Source of the DNA: Candidatus Nitrosopumilus sp. | GTDB taxonomy: Archaea > Thermoproteota > Nitrososphaeria > Nitrososphaerales > Nitrosopumilaceae | Length of the DNA: 7,852 nt | Direction of reading: 5' to 3' | Assembly (NCBI GenBank): GCA_013043295.1 | Contig: JABDOO010000122.1 | Span: 1-7,852, forward strand | Shown here: positions 1-5,717 of the stretch, piece after piece | Layout: each line of letters opens with the position of its first letter | How positions within the stretch are numbered: position 1 is the first letter of the stretch | Notes under the pieces: generated by a model | Told to the model about the DNA's origin: nothing | Seen by the model: the letters and a program-made list of their open reading frames with translations, nothing else | Databases searched by the model: none | Translations under genes and position numbers: made by a program

Positions 1-912
1 GAAGAGAGTGTTGCACTTGCAAGATCTCGAGGTGAATTCCCACTATGTGCAAAGACAGAATATCCTGAAGGAAAGATTCCTGTATCTGGATATTATGAGA
101 AATCCAAAGATGCTCATTCATACGAATGGGATCCACTAATTTCGGAAATCAAAAAGCATGGAATTAGAAATGTCTTAACTACTACAGTAGCACCAACTGG
201 AACACTATCAATGATTGCAGACTGTTCAAACGGAATGGAACCTGCATTTGCACTAGTGTTTGAAAAGAGAGTTACTGTTGGAAGATTCTTCTATACAAAC
301 AAGATTCTTGAAGAAGCTCTAAAAGAAGAAGGACTGTACACTGATGAAATTCTTGAAAAGATTGCAGACAATTATGGTTCATTGAAAGGAATTGAAGAGA
401 TTCCACAATGGATGCAAGATGTCTTTGTAACAGCTATGGATATCCATTGGGCTGACCATCTTATGGCTCAAGGTGTATGGCAAGATTGGATTGGAAATGC
501 AATTGCAAAAACAATCAACATGCCATATGATGTAACCGTAGAGGATGTTAAATCTGCATATCTACTAGCCCATGAAATTGGTCTAAAAGGAATGACTGTC
601 TATCGTGACGGATCTAGACACAAACAAGTACTTCACATGACAAGTGAGAATGCAACAAAAACCTTTGAAGTATCACCAAGTGACTACATGACTGAATTTG
701 TAACTAAAAACATTACAAATCCATACATCAAATCCCAAGTAAATGCTGCATTAGCATTAAAAATTCATGATGAAGAAATCCAACTAGAAGCTCCCAAAGT
801 TGAAGAGGTTTCTGAAGATCGTCTATGTCCAACATGTAAAAACAATCTAGTCTTTGTTGAAGGTTGTAGTATCTGCATAGAATGTGGATACAGTGGTTGT
901 ACTTCTGGATAA
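1..912 (+). CDS. nrdJ: Adenosylcobalamin-dependent (class II) ribonucleoside-diphosphate reductase, C-terminal part (5' truncated by window edge)
   Basis: Reduces ribonucleotides to deoxyribonucleotides for DNA synthesis in the cytoplasm, using a B12-derived radical. The reading frame is open from the first base, so the gene starts outside the window; 303 residues are visible. The segment TTTVAPTGTLS (window residues 60-70) is the conserved substrate-phosphate loop of NrdJ-type enzymes. The stretch around HLMAQGVWQDWIGNAIAKTINMP and the block TVYRDGSR (residues 199-206) are also family hallmarks. The extreme C-terminus carries a cysteine cluster, CPTC (276-279), Cys289, CIEC (292-295) and Cys300, matching the Cys-rich redox/zinc tail of class II enzymes that re-reduces the active site. 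The thiyl-radical cysteine region lies upstream and cannot be checked. The Met at base 211 is internal, since homology runs in frame through all upstream codons. Family assignment is secure; the B12 class rests on the tail and overall sequence type. Confidence 0.93.
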   Translation, partial: EESVALARSRGEFPLCAKTEYPEGKIPVSGYYEKSKDAHSYEWDPLISEIKKHGIRNVLTTTVAPTGTLSMIADCSNGMEPAFALVFEKRVTVGRFFYTNKILEEALKEEGLYTDEILEKIADNYGSLKGIEEIPQWMQDVFVTAMDIHWADHLMAQGVWQDWIGNAIAKTINMPYDVTVEDVKSAYLLAHEIGLKGMTVYRDGSRHKQVLHMTSENATKTFEVSPSDYMTEFVTKNITNPYIKSQVNAALALKIHDEEIQLEAPKVEEVSEDRLCPTCKNNLVFVEGCSICIECGYSGCTSG

Positions 913-928
913 ATAACAGAATCACAAC

Positions 929-950
929 TTTTTTACTTTCTTTAATTTTT
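929..950 (+). terminator. T-rich transcription terminator-like stretch after nrdJ
   Basis: The 46-nt gap after the nrdJ stop contains a run of six T followed by TTT and TTTTT tracts, with no obvious hairpin. Archaeal RNA polymerase commonly terminates at oligo-T tracts without stem-loops, so this probably ends the nrdJ transcript. It is a prediction from composition only. Confidence 0.5.
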
Positions 951-958
951 CAATTTGT

Positions 959-2077
959 ATGGATAAAAAATCCCTAGGCGTGATTGCAGGCATAGTAGCT
1001 ATAATTGCAATAGCCTCAGTAATCGTGCTTATTCCAGATGATGAAATTATTTCCCCACAACAAACAAATGAAAAAGTTGGCTTGGTAATTAATTCCCCAA
1101 ATCAAGCAACAACATTACAAGAATTAGATCAAATTTACTCTGAAGCTGCAAGCTCTGGTATTGGAAGAAGTAATGTCTATCTTTTTTGGAATTTGATAGA
1201 ACCTGTACGAGGTGAATTTGATTGGCAACAATCTGATGCACTGATGAGCTTTAACAAAAAAAATAATCTCAAAGTTACTTTGTATTTTTCTATAATTAAT
1301 GGTGAGACACTTGGACCCTTTCCAAATTGGATTGGAAAACCATCAATCAATTCTATAGGTGAAGATCGAGTTGTAAATGTACTTGATGAAATCTTATCTA
1401 GATATGATATTGTTGATACTGTAATCCTAGCTGGACAAACAGAATCACAATTCAGATTTTACGAACAAAATATTCCTGTGTATAAAGAACTATTCAATGG
1501 AGTGTATGAAAAAATCAAAGAAAAACATCCAGATGTAAAAATTGGAAATGCATTTTCTCTAGATCAAGTATTAAACAAAAATTTACGATACATAGTAACT
1601 GAATTATCTATTGGAGATTTTGTAGCCTTTTCATATTCTCCAGTTGATACCCTAAATGAAATTACAAAGACCCCAGATCAGGCAAAGGAAGAACTTCAGC
1701 AGATATTTGATTTGGCAGGTGACAAAAAAGTGGGAATTTTTGAGATTAGTTGGAGTACCTCTAATTTTGTTTTGGGGAGTGAAAATGATCAAACAGAATT
1801 TCTAGAAAAAACATTTGATTTTTACAAAGAAAATGAATCTGAATTAGAATTTTTTACTTGGTATAGGCAGTATGATAGACCTGAAGGAACCTGTAATGTT
1901 GAAGCTCCAGTAATAGGAGAAGATACTCTAACTGTAGAAGGCTCTGGTTTTGGAAGCAGTGAGCATGTGGTAGAAAGATTAAGTCATTACATTTGTAGTG
2001 CTGGTTTGATAAATTATGATGGAAATCCAAAATCTAGCTGGAATGAATTTAAGAATCAAATAGAAATGTTAAACTAA
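959..2077 (+). CDS. Membrane-anchored protein resembling a clan-A (TIM-barrel) glycoside hydrolase
   Basis: A 372-residue protein starting at ATG. Residues 5-25 form one hydrophobic segment after a short Lys-containing N-terminus, so it is either an uncleaved signal anchor or a signal peptide, with the rest outside the cell. The body follows the clan-A hydrolase pattern: LFWNLIEPVRGEFDWQQSD (75-93) resembles the beta-2 'W..iEP..G.fdw...D' block; VTLYFSI (106-112) looks like beta-3; VILAGQTESQF (155-165) occupies the usual acid/base position with Glu162; DFVAFSYSP (220-228) looks like beta-6; KKVGIFEISW (256-265) places Glu262 as candidate nucleophile; FFTWYRQYD (298-306) looks like beta-8; the ending NPKSSWNEF resembles the usual 'NPKPAW..F' end. 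The residue before Glu162 is Thr, not the usual Asn, so activity is uncertain. Cys312 and Cys346 could form a disulfide. The substrate is unknown; a role in surface-glycan processing is only inference. It ends 1 nt before nep1, so the two may share a transcript. Confidence 0.6.
   Translation: MDKKSLGVIAGIVAIIAIASVIVLIPDDEIISPQQTNEKVGLVINSPNQATTLQELDQIYSEAASSGIGRSNVYLFWNLIEPVRGEFDWQQSDALMSFNKKNNLKVTLYFSIINGETLGPFPNWIGKPSINSIGEDRVVNVLDEILSRYDIVDTVILAGQTESQFRFYEQNIPVYKELFNGVYEKIKEKHPDVKIGNAFSLDQVLNKNLRYIVTELSIGDFVAFSYSPVDTLNEITKTPDQAKEELQQIFDLAGDKKVGIFEISWSTSNFVLGSENDQTEFLEKTFDFYKENESELEFFTWYRQYDRPEGTCNVEAPVIGEDTLTVEGSGFGSSEHVVERLSHYICSAGLINYDGNPKSSWNEFKNQIEMLN
2046..2053 (+). promoter_or_regulatory. 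Possible TATA box for nep1 inside the preceding gene
   Basis: AATTTAAG is centred about 29 nt before the nep1 ATG, the spacing expected for a leaderless archaeal transcript, and no Shine-Dalgarno sequence precedes nep1. It lies within the 3' end of the hydrolase-like gene, so nep1 might be transcribed on its own as well as by read-through. AT-rich octamers are common here, so this is weak. Confidence 0.3.
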
Positions 2078-2078
2078 A

Positions 2079-2747
2079 ATGATTTCTTTAATTTTAGCTG
2101 AATCCTCATTAGAGATTGTTCCATCTGAATTAATTCATCATCCTTCAGTTATCTCACATGCAAAGAAACTTGGAAAACAACCATCTGAGATTTTACTAGA
2201 TAATTCATGGCATTTTGCCGCTATGAAAGGGATAGACAATGAAATGAAAAGAGGACGACCAGATCTCGTACATTTTTCAATCCTTGAAGCTACAACAATT
2301 CCACTATATCTTACAAATAAAATGAAACTTTATGTTCACACACTTGATGATAAAGTAATTTCTTTTGGTGAAAATGTACATCTTCCAAAATCATATCATA
2401 GATTTGAAGGAGTAATGGAAAAATTGTATAAAGAAAAGAAAATTACAACAAATCAAGATGTTTTATTAGAAATTAAAAACCAAACATTTTCTGAACTAAT
2501 AGATGAAATTAATCCATCCAAAGTAATTGGTTTTTCTACACAAGGTAAGAGATCTACATATGAAAAAATTGTAGGAGAGGTTGTGGATAATAGTTGTATT
2601 GTGATTGGTGGTTTCCAAAAAGGACATTTTTCTAAATCAGTTGAAAACAAAATCACAGATCTTTACTCCCTTGATGATAAAGCATTTGAAGGCCATGTAG
2701 TAGTTGCTAGAATGCTATATGAGTATGAAAAAACCATTTTTATGTAG
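2079..2747 (+). CDS. nep1: Ribosomal RNA small subunit pseudouridine N1-methyltransferase Nep1 (Emg1/Mra1)
   Basis: A SPOUT-class methyltransferase that uses S-adenosylmethionine to N1-methylate a hypermodified pseudouridine in helix 31 of small-subunit rRNA, and that also has an assembly role. The 222-residue length is typical of archaeal Nep1. Visible family marks are SLILAESSLEIVP at the N-terminus, HPSVISHAKKLGKQPSEILLD (21-41), the signature RGRPDLVHFSILEA (58-71), LYVHTLDDKV (84-93) and LPKSYHRFEGVMEKL (102-116). The knotted C-terminal SAM-binding part shows VIGFSTQGKRS (149-159) and IVIGGFQKGHFS (174-185). The ATG follows the previous stop by 1 nt, suggesting coupling or read-through. 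In yeast, Nep1 is genetically tied to Rps19, and eS19 is encoded about 2.2 kb downstream here, with an RNase P subunit between them. Nothing looks truncated. Confidence 0.95.
   Translation: MISLILAESSLEIVPSELIHHPSVISHAKKLGKQPSEILLDNSWHFAAMKGIDNEMKRGRPDLVHFSILEATTIPLYLTNKMKLYVHTLDDKVISFGENVHLPKSYHRFEGVMEKLYKEKKITTNQDVLLEIKNQTFSELIDEINPSKVIGFSTQGKRSTYEKIVGEVVDNSCIVIGGFQKGHFSKSVENKITDLYSLDDKAFEGHVVVARMLYEYEKTIFM
2737..2744 (+). promoter_or_regulatory. Possible TATA box for tRNA-Gly
   Basis: TTTTTATG is centred about 29 nt upstream of the mature tRNA 5' end, the usual archaeal distance from TATA to start. It overlaps the last codons and stop of nep1. A single weak match, supported mainly by position. 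Confidence 0.35.
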
Positions 2748-2769
2748 GAAATTAAATTTGCATTCTATT

Positions 2770-2843
2770 GCAGTCATAGTATAGCCTGGTTAGTATTCGG
2801 GGTTTCCAACCCTGTGACGCGGGTTCGAATCCCGCTGACTGCA
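2770..2843 (+). tRNA. tRNA-Gly (anticodon TCC)
   Basis: A full cloverleaf folds by hand. The acceptor stem GCAGTCA pairs with TGACTGC (2836-2842), with discriminator A2843. The D stem GTAT/GTAT is short and contains G-T pairs; its loop AGCCTGGTTA holds the expected GG. The anticodon stem CGGGG (2798-2802) pairs with CCCTG (2810-2814) around loop TTTCCAA, giving anticodon TCC at 2805-2807, which reads GGA and possibly other GGN codons. The variable loop is TGAC. The T stem GCGGG/CCCGC encloses TTCGAAT. No intron is present and CCA is not encoded; it must be added after transcription. The gene sits alone between nep1 and the RNase P subunit gene, which is fitting because RNase P matures tRNA 5' ends. 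Confidence 0.97.
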
Positions 2844-2864
2844 TTCTTAATCCTTATGATAACC

Positions 2865-2872
2865 AATTTTTA
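2865..2872 (+). promoter_or_regulatory. Possible TATA box for rnp4, overlapping the T-run after tRNA-Gly
   Basis: AATTTTTA is centred about 25 nt before the GTG start of rnp4, which would give a nearly leaderless transcript. The same five-T run could end the tRNA transcript. Both roles are inferred from position and composition. Confidence 0.3.
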
Positions 2873-2893
2873 GGTCTAGATTCAGTTAGTATT

Positions 2894-3196
2894 GTGAAAC
2901 TTGGAGCAAAAAAAATTGCAATGGAGAGAATGGAAATTCTTATTGAAAATGCAATTAGTAATGCAAAAACAAATCCTAAACTTTCTCAGAGACAAGCAGC
3001 AATTGCAAGAAGAATTAGTACTAGACACAAAATAAGGATGCCCTACAACCTTAGAATGGTTTTTTGCAAAAAATGTAAATCCTTTATTGCGCCTGGAATA
3101 AATTCTAGAATTCGTTTAGGGAGATCATCTGTCAAGTCGATCAGAATTACTTGTAACTTGTGTGGGCATACTTATCGTAAAATTATATCTCAATGA
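2894..3196 (+). CDS. rnp4: Ribonuclease P protein component 4 (Rpp21/Rpr2 family)
   Basis: A protein subunit of archaeal RNase P, the ribonucleoprotein that removes 5' leaders from pre-tRNAs; in characterised archaea this subunit pairs with Rpp29 on the specificity domain of the RNA. At 100 residues it is typical in length. An N-terminal helical part (residues 5-45, with AIARRISTRHKIRMP at 36-50) leads into a zinc ribbon with ligands Cys58, Cys61, Cys87 and Cys90 (FCKKCK and CNLCG), and a basic tail HTYRKI. The start taken is GTG at 2894. The first in-frame ATG, at 2921, would drop nine residues including KLGAKKIA, typical of the family start, so GTG is preferred. Its stop codon lies inside a 19-nt direct repeat, and the next TATA box begins immediately after the stop. 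The neighbouring tRNA, Nep1 and eS19 genes fit an RNA-maturation cluster. Confidence 0.92.
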   Translation: MKLGAKKIAMERMEILIENAISNAKTNPKLSQRQAAIARRISTRHKIRMPYNLRMVFCKKCKSFIAPGINSRIRLGRSSVKSIRITCNLCGHTYRKIISQ

Positions 3197-3203
3197 TTTA
3201 TAA
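3185..3203 (+). repeat. 19-nt direct repeat, left copy
   Basis: ATATCTCAATGATTTATAA is identical to 4889-4907. This copy encodes the last residues of rnp4 (I-S-Q-stop) and runs into the TATA box of the secreted-protein gene. Together the two copies bracket that gene. See the right-hand copy and the findings. Confidence 0.9.
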
Positions 3204-3204
3204 T
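3197..3204 (+). promoter_or_regulatory. TATA box of the secreted repeat-protein gene
   Basis: TTTATAAT starts directly after the rnp4 stop codon and is centred about 36 nt before the ATG at 3237. This predicts a start site near 3227 and a leader of about 10 nt without a Shine-Dalgarno motif. It is a close match to archaeal box A and shares its upstream context with the eS19 promoter. Confidence 0.6.
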
Positions 3205-3236
3205 CTGATATCATTTTATTCAAAACATCCAAAATA

Positions 3237-4823
3237 ATGATTACAAAATTAGTTCTATTACTGTTTGTGGGATTATTTGCTATTTCTATTACTCCAGCAT
3301 ATGCACAACATCATTCAGGATCTCTTGCACCACCAATTGATTTTGATGGATTAACAGTGGCTCTAACTACAATTCTCTCTCCAGATGATTTCACATTTGG
3401 TGATTCTAACAGTGTTAATTTATCAATAAGATTTTTTGATAGTAATACTAATGATAACATTCCAAGTGTGACATACAGAGTTCAGATATTTCATGAAAAT
3501 TCTCTTGTTGCAAATGAGTATTTTTATGATGATGATGGAAATTTGGAATTAAAGATTAAACCTACAATGGAATGCCAAGATCAAAATCTTTGGAAATGTA
3601 CTACCTATAATGGTGCAAAACATGCCATTGCTGGAGCCTATTATGCCAGAGGTGATTCATTACCAACAATTCAAGGTCCTGTTTTTGATAAAAGTGGACT
3701 ATATAATATTCAAGTTTCCATTGTAGGTGCAACAAATCCAAAAACAATGACCACGAAAGATTTACTCTTTGAAACTTTTTTGCATTTACCTGATAAACAA
3801 ACATTTCCAATCAAAATTGCAAATGCTCAAGAATTTCCAGTACATGTAAAATCTTACAATGATGAAATTTCAAATTTCAATTATGATGAATCATTAAAAA
3901 AAATTTCATATGAAATACCCTATAATTGGAATGAACATGAATCAGGAATTAGTCAACTGATATATTTAGAAAAAGATTTCCAAGATTTCAAACAAGGATA
4001 CAATCTAGATATTTTTGTTGAAGGAAGTAAAATACAAAATAATTACTTCAATTTTGATGTTTTAAATCCTGATGAAAATATTATTCAAATTAATATTCCA
4101 CATCAAGAACTAATGTCAATCACAAATGACAACGATCTAATAAATTTAGAAATTATATCTGGTACACAAATTGATTATGAAGAAATTGAATTAATGTTTG
4201 AAAATGGTTTTTCAGCAAGGGTTTTCTGGGATTCTCAGTTAACCGCTGGCAATGAAATACCACTTACATTCTCTTTCTTTGATACTAATAACAATCCTGC
4301 AAAAGACCTTCTGTTTGCATACAGTATTTCTGATTCATCTGGAAACGAGATCTCATCAAATATTGGTGCTTCTCAGAAATATCTTGGTATATTAACTCCA
4401 TCTGGACTTTACCAAGAATCTATTTTTATTCCAACTGATGGAGAATATTCACTAAAAGTTATTTTAACTGGTGATGACTCTAAAAACTTTGAAAAGTTTT
4501 TTACATCACAATCTAGCTTTAGTCTTACTTCAGAATCTCTAATAATAGAAGAAAAAGACTCTGTTGTCCCATCTTGGATTAAAAACAATGCAGCATGGTG
4601 GGCCGATGGAACTCTGGGTGATGGAGAATTTATTCAATCAATTCAATTTTTAATTAAAGAAAATATTATTCAAATTACAATCCCCAAAACACAATCAACA
4701 ACTTCTCAAGAAATTCCTTCTTGGATTAAAAACAATGCAGGGTGGTGGGCTGATGGATTAATTTCTGAAGGAGATTTTGTTAAAGGAATAGAATTTTTAG
4801 TTAGTCAAGGAATTATTAGATAA
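3237..4823 (+). CDS. Secreted surface protein with two beta-sandwich-like regions and two C-terminal SWIKNNA..WWADG repeats
   Basis: A 528-residue protein of unknown function, exported by a Sec signal peptide (residues 1-23: Lys4, hydrophobic LVLLLFVGLFAISI, probable cleavage after AYA). Two regions look like related beta-sandwich modules: about 36-165, with VNLSIRFFDSNTNDNIP, and about 318-412, with IPLTFSFFDTNNNPAKD and the ending DGEYSLKVILTG. Cys113 and Cys121 may form a disulfide. After a linker, two 35-36-residue repeats follow: PSWIKNNAAWWADGTLGDGEFIQSI... (start 445) and PSWIKNNAGWWADGLISEGDFVKGI... (start 494), each ending in a hydrophobic I-I segment; the protein stops at the end of the second. 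I recognise this repeat from other secreted thaumarchaeal proteins, where its role is not established to my knowledge; wall or S-layer attachment is inference. There is no C-terminal membrane anchor. The gene splits rnp4 from the eS19 gene and is bracketed by a 19-nt direct repeat, suggesting later insertion. Confidence 0.8.
   Translation: MITKLVLLLFVGLFAISITPAYAQHHSGSLAPPIDFDGLTVALTTILSPDDFTFGDSNSVNLSIRFFDSNTNDNIPSVTYRVQIFHENSLVANEYFYDDDGNLELKIKPTMECQDQNLWKCTTYNGAKHAIAGAYYARGDSLPTIQGPVFDKSGLYNIQVSIVGATNPKTMTTKDLLFETFLHLPDKQTFPIKIANAQEFPVHVKSYNDEISNFNYDESLKKISYEIPYNWNEHESGISQLIYLEKDFQDFKQGYNLDIFVEGSKIQNNYFNFDVLNPDENIIQINIPHQELMSITNDNDLINLEIISGTQIDYEEIELMFENGFSARVFWDSQLTAGNEIPLTFSFFDTNNNPAKDLLFAYSISDSSGNEISSNIGASQKYLGILTPSGLYQESIFIPTDGEYSLKVILTGDDSKNFEKFFTSQSSFSLTSESLIIEEKDSVVPSWIKNNAAWWADGTLGDGEFIQSIQFLIKENIIQITIPKTQSTTSQEIPSWIKNNAGWWADGLISEGDFVKGIEFLVSQGIIR
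4569..4676 (+). repeat. SWIKNNA repeat unit 1 (coding)
   Basis: Encodes residues 445-480 of the secreted protein. Its 5' part is nearly identical in DNA to unit 2, including an exact 22-nt match over the codons for SWIKNNA. Nucleotide identity falls off in the second half while the hydrophobic pattern of the protein remains. Confidence 0.9.
4716..4820 (+). repeat. SWIKNNA repeat unit 2 (coding)
   Basis: Encodes residues 494-528, the extreme C-terminus. It is separated from unit 1 by a 13-residue Thr/Ser/Gln-rich linker. High DNA identity only at the front suggests either recent duplication with divergence or conversion limited to the motif core. Confidence 0.9.
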
Positions 4824-4888
4824 CTCAATTAGAAATTAATCTGCGATCTGATAATTTGTGCTAAATTGTGTTGAATAAACTAGAGATA

Positions 4889-4907
4889 ATATCTCAATGA
4901 TTTATAA
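4889..4907 (+). repeat. 19-nt direct repeat, right copy
   Basis: Identical to 3185-3203. It lies in the 108-nt gap before the eS19 gene and includes that gene's TATA box. Read in the frame corresponding to rnp4 it still spells I-S-Q-stop, and the two codons before it encode E-I against K-I in rnp4, so it may be a relic of the rnp4 3' end. Confidence 0.9.
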
Positions 4908-4908
4908 G
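4901..4908 (+). promoter_or_regulatory. TATA box of the eS19-PDCD5 unit
   Basis: TTTATAAG is centred 27 nt before the eS19 ATG, which places transcription initiation at or beside the start codon, so the mRNA should be leaderless. A pyrimidine-rich tract (TTTTTCATTTT) fills the space just before the ATG and no Shine-Dalgarno motif is present. This is one of the two best promoter candidates in the window. Confidence 0.7.
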
Positions 4909-4931
4909 ACGATTATCGAGTTTTTCATTTT

Positions 4932-5384
4932 ATGGCAAAGGTATACGACGTACCAGCAGATGAACTGATAGGCAGACTATCTTCAGCGTTAAAAAATGAA
5001 GACATTCCTGCACCCTCTTGGATACCATTTGTCAAAACAGGAGCTCATGCAGACAAACCTCCACAAAATAGAGATTGGTGGCATACAAGATGTGCATCAA
5101 TCTTGAGAAAAATTTACCTTAATGGTCCTATTGGAATTAATGCTTTAAGAAATGATTATGGTGGTGGTAAGCCATCAGGATACGGAGCTGCTCATCACAA
5201 AGATGCAGGTGGTGCAATAATTAGAAATGCAATTCAAGGATTAGAAAAACTTGGATATGTAGAAAAAGTAGAACGAAAAGGACGTATAATTTCTAAACAA
5301 GGAATGCAAAAACTTGATAGATTGTCAACTGAAATTCTTAAAGAACTAATCGTTGAGAATCCTCAATTGAAGGTATATTCTTAG
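4932..5384 (+). CDS. rps19e: Small-subunit ribosomal protein eS19
   Basis: A structural protein of the 30S subunit head, shared by archaea and eukaryotes, needed for small-subunit maturation. The 150-residue length is normal. Conserved blocks are VYDVPADELI (4-13), the loop PSWIPFVKTGAHADKPPQNRDWWHTRCASILRKIY (28-62), GPIGINALRNDYGGGK (65-80), a glycine-rich segment with HHKDAGGAIIRNAIQGLEKLGYVE (88-111), and a basic winged-helix end KGRIISKQGMQKLDRLS. The ATG is fixed by conserved N-terminal sequence and by the TATA box 27 nt upstream. It is followed after 7 nt by the PDCD5-like gene, a pairing I recall as common in archaea, so they are probably one transcript. Nep1, its assembly partner in eukaryotes, is encoded nearby on the same strand. 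Confidence 0.97.
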   Translation: MAKVYDVPADELIGRLSSALKNEDIPAPSWIPFVKTGAHADKPPQNRDWWHTRCASILRKIYLNGPIGINALRNDYGGGKPSGYGAAHHKDAGGAIIRNAIQGLEKLGYVEKVERKGRIISKQGMQKLDRLSTEILKELIVENPQLKVYS

Positions 5385-5391
5385 ATTTAAA

Positions 5392-5676
5392 ATGGATTTT
5401 CCTGATTCTAACGAACAGCCACCCAACGATAACACTAATCATGAATTAGCTGCTCAAAAAGAACAAATTCTAAAACAAGTTTTGACCCCTGAAGCTCGAA
5501 GCAGATTAAACAATATCAAAATGGTCAAACCTGAATTATCAGATATGGTTGAACAATATTTGATCGGTATGGCCACTCAAGGTAAGCTACCTGGACAAAT
5601 TAATGATGACCAATTAAAGCAAATTTTATTGTCTGCACAGCAACCTAAACGTGATTTTAAGATAAATCGAATCTAA
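5392..5676 (+). CDS. DNA-binding protein of the PDCD5 (TFAR19) family
   Basis: A small, 94-residue archaeal homologue of human programmed cell death protein 5, usually annotated as a double-stranded DNA-binding protein; its cellular role in archaea is unclear. After a disordered Asp/Asn/Pro-rich start (1-17), the helical core shows the family signature: QKEQILKQVLTPEARSRLNNIKMVKPELSDMVEQYLI (22-58), then MATQGKLPGQINDDQLKQILLSA (60-82), and a basic tail with KRDFKINRI. There is no separate TATA box or Shine-Dalgarno motif in the 7-nt gap after eS19, so expression most likely depends on the eS19 promoter. Linkage to eS19 fits a role tied to translation or ribosome assembly rather than cell death, but that is inference. 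Confidence 0.93.
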   Translation: MDFPDSNEQPPNDNTNHELAAQKEQILKQVLTPEARSRLNNIKMVKPELSDMVEQYLIGMATQGKLPGQINDDQLKQILLSAQQPKRDFKINRI

Positions 5677-5686
5677 TTCAGAAAAA

Positions 5687-5694
5687 ATATAATT
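5687..5694 (+). promoter_or_regulatory. TATA box of the reductase-lyase unit
   Basis: ATATAATT, preceded by an A-run, is centred about 27 nt before the ATG at 5718, predicting a leaderless transcript. It lies just after the PDCD5 stop and gives the metabolic gene pair its own promoter. Confidence 0.65.
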
Positions 5695-5717
5695 ATGGGT
5701 AGAAAGTCGATAATTAC

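Noticed and set aside
211..912. nrdJ starting at the ATG at 211
   Set aside because: The conserved VAPTGTLS loop and other family sequence lie in frame upstream of it, so the gene is truncated by the window edge and does not start there.
728..925. Minus-strand open frame across the nrdJ 3' end
   Set aside because: It overlaps the conserved cysteine tail of nrdJ and shows no protein-like pattern of its own.
2770..2843. tRNA-Gly as an attachment site for an integrated element
   Set aside because: No repeated tRNA 3' end was found elsewhere in the window and no integrase is nearby; the genes on either side are core genes.
2921..3196. ATG at 2921 as the start of rnp4
   Set aside because: It would remove a lysine-rich N-terminus typical of the family, and the GTG at 2894 sits at a sensible distance from an AT-rich TATA candidate.
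3185..4907. Insertion sequence or transposon bounded by the 19-nt repeat
   Set aside because: There is no transposase or integrase gene and no terminal inverted repeat; a 19-nt target duplication would also be long. The segment is better described as a possible insertion or duplication of unknown mechanism.
4932..5100. PSWIPF and WW in eS19 as a third copy of the SWIKNNA repeat
   Set aside because: These residues belong to the conserved eS19 loop (PSWxPFVKTG...DWW); the resemblance to the surface-protein repeat is coincidental.
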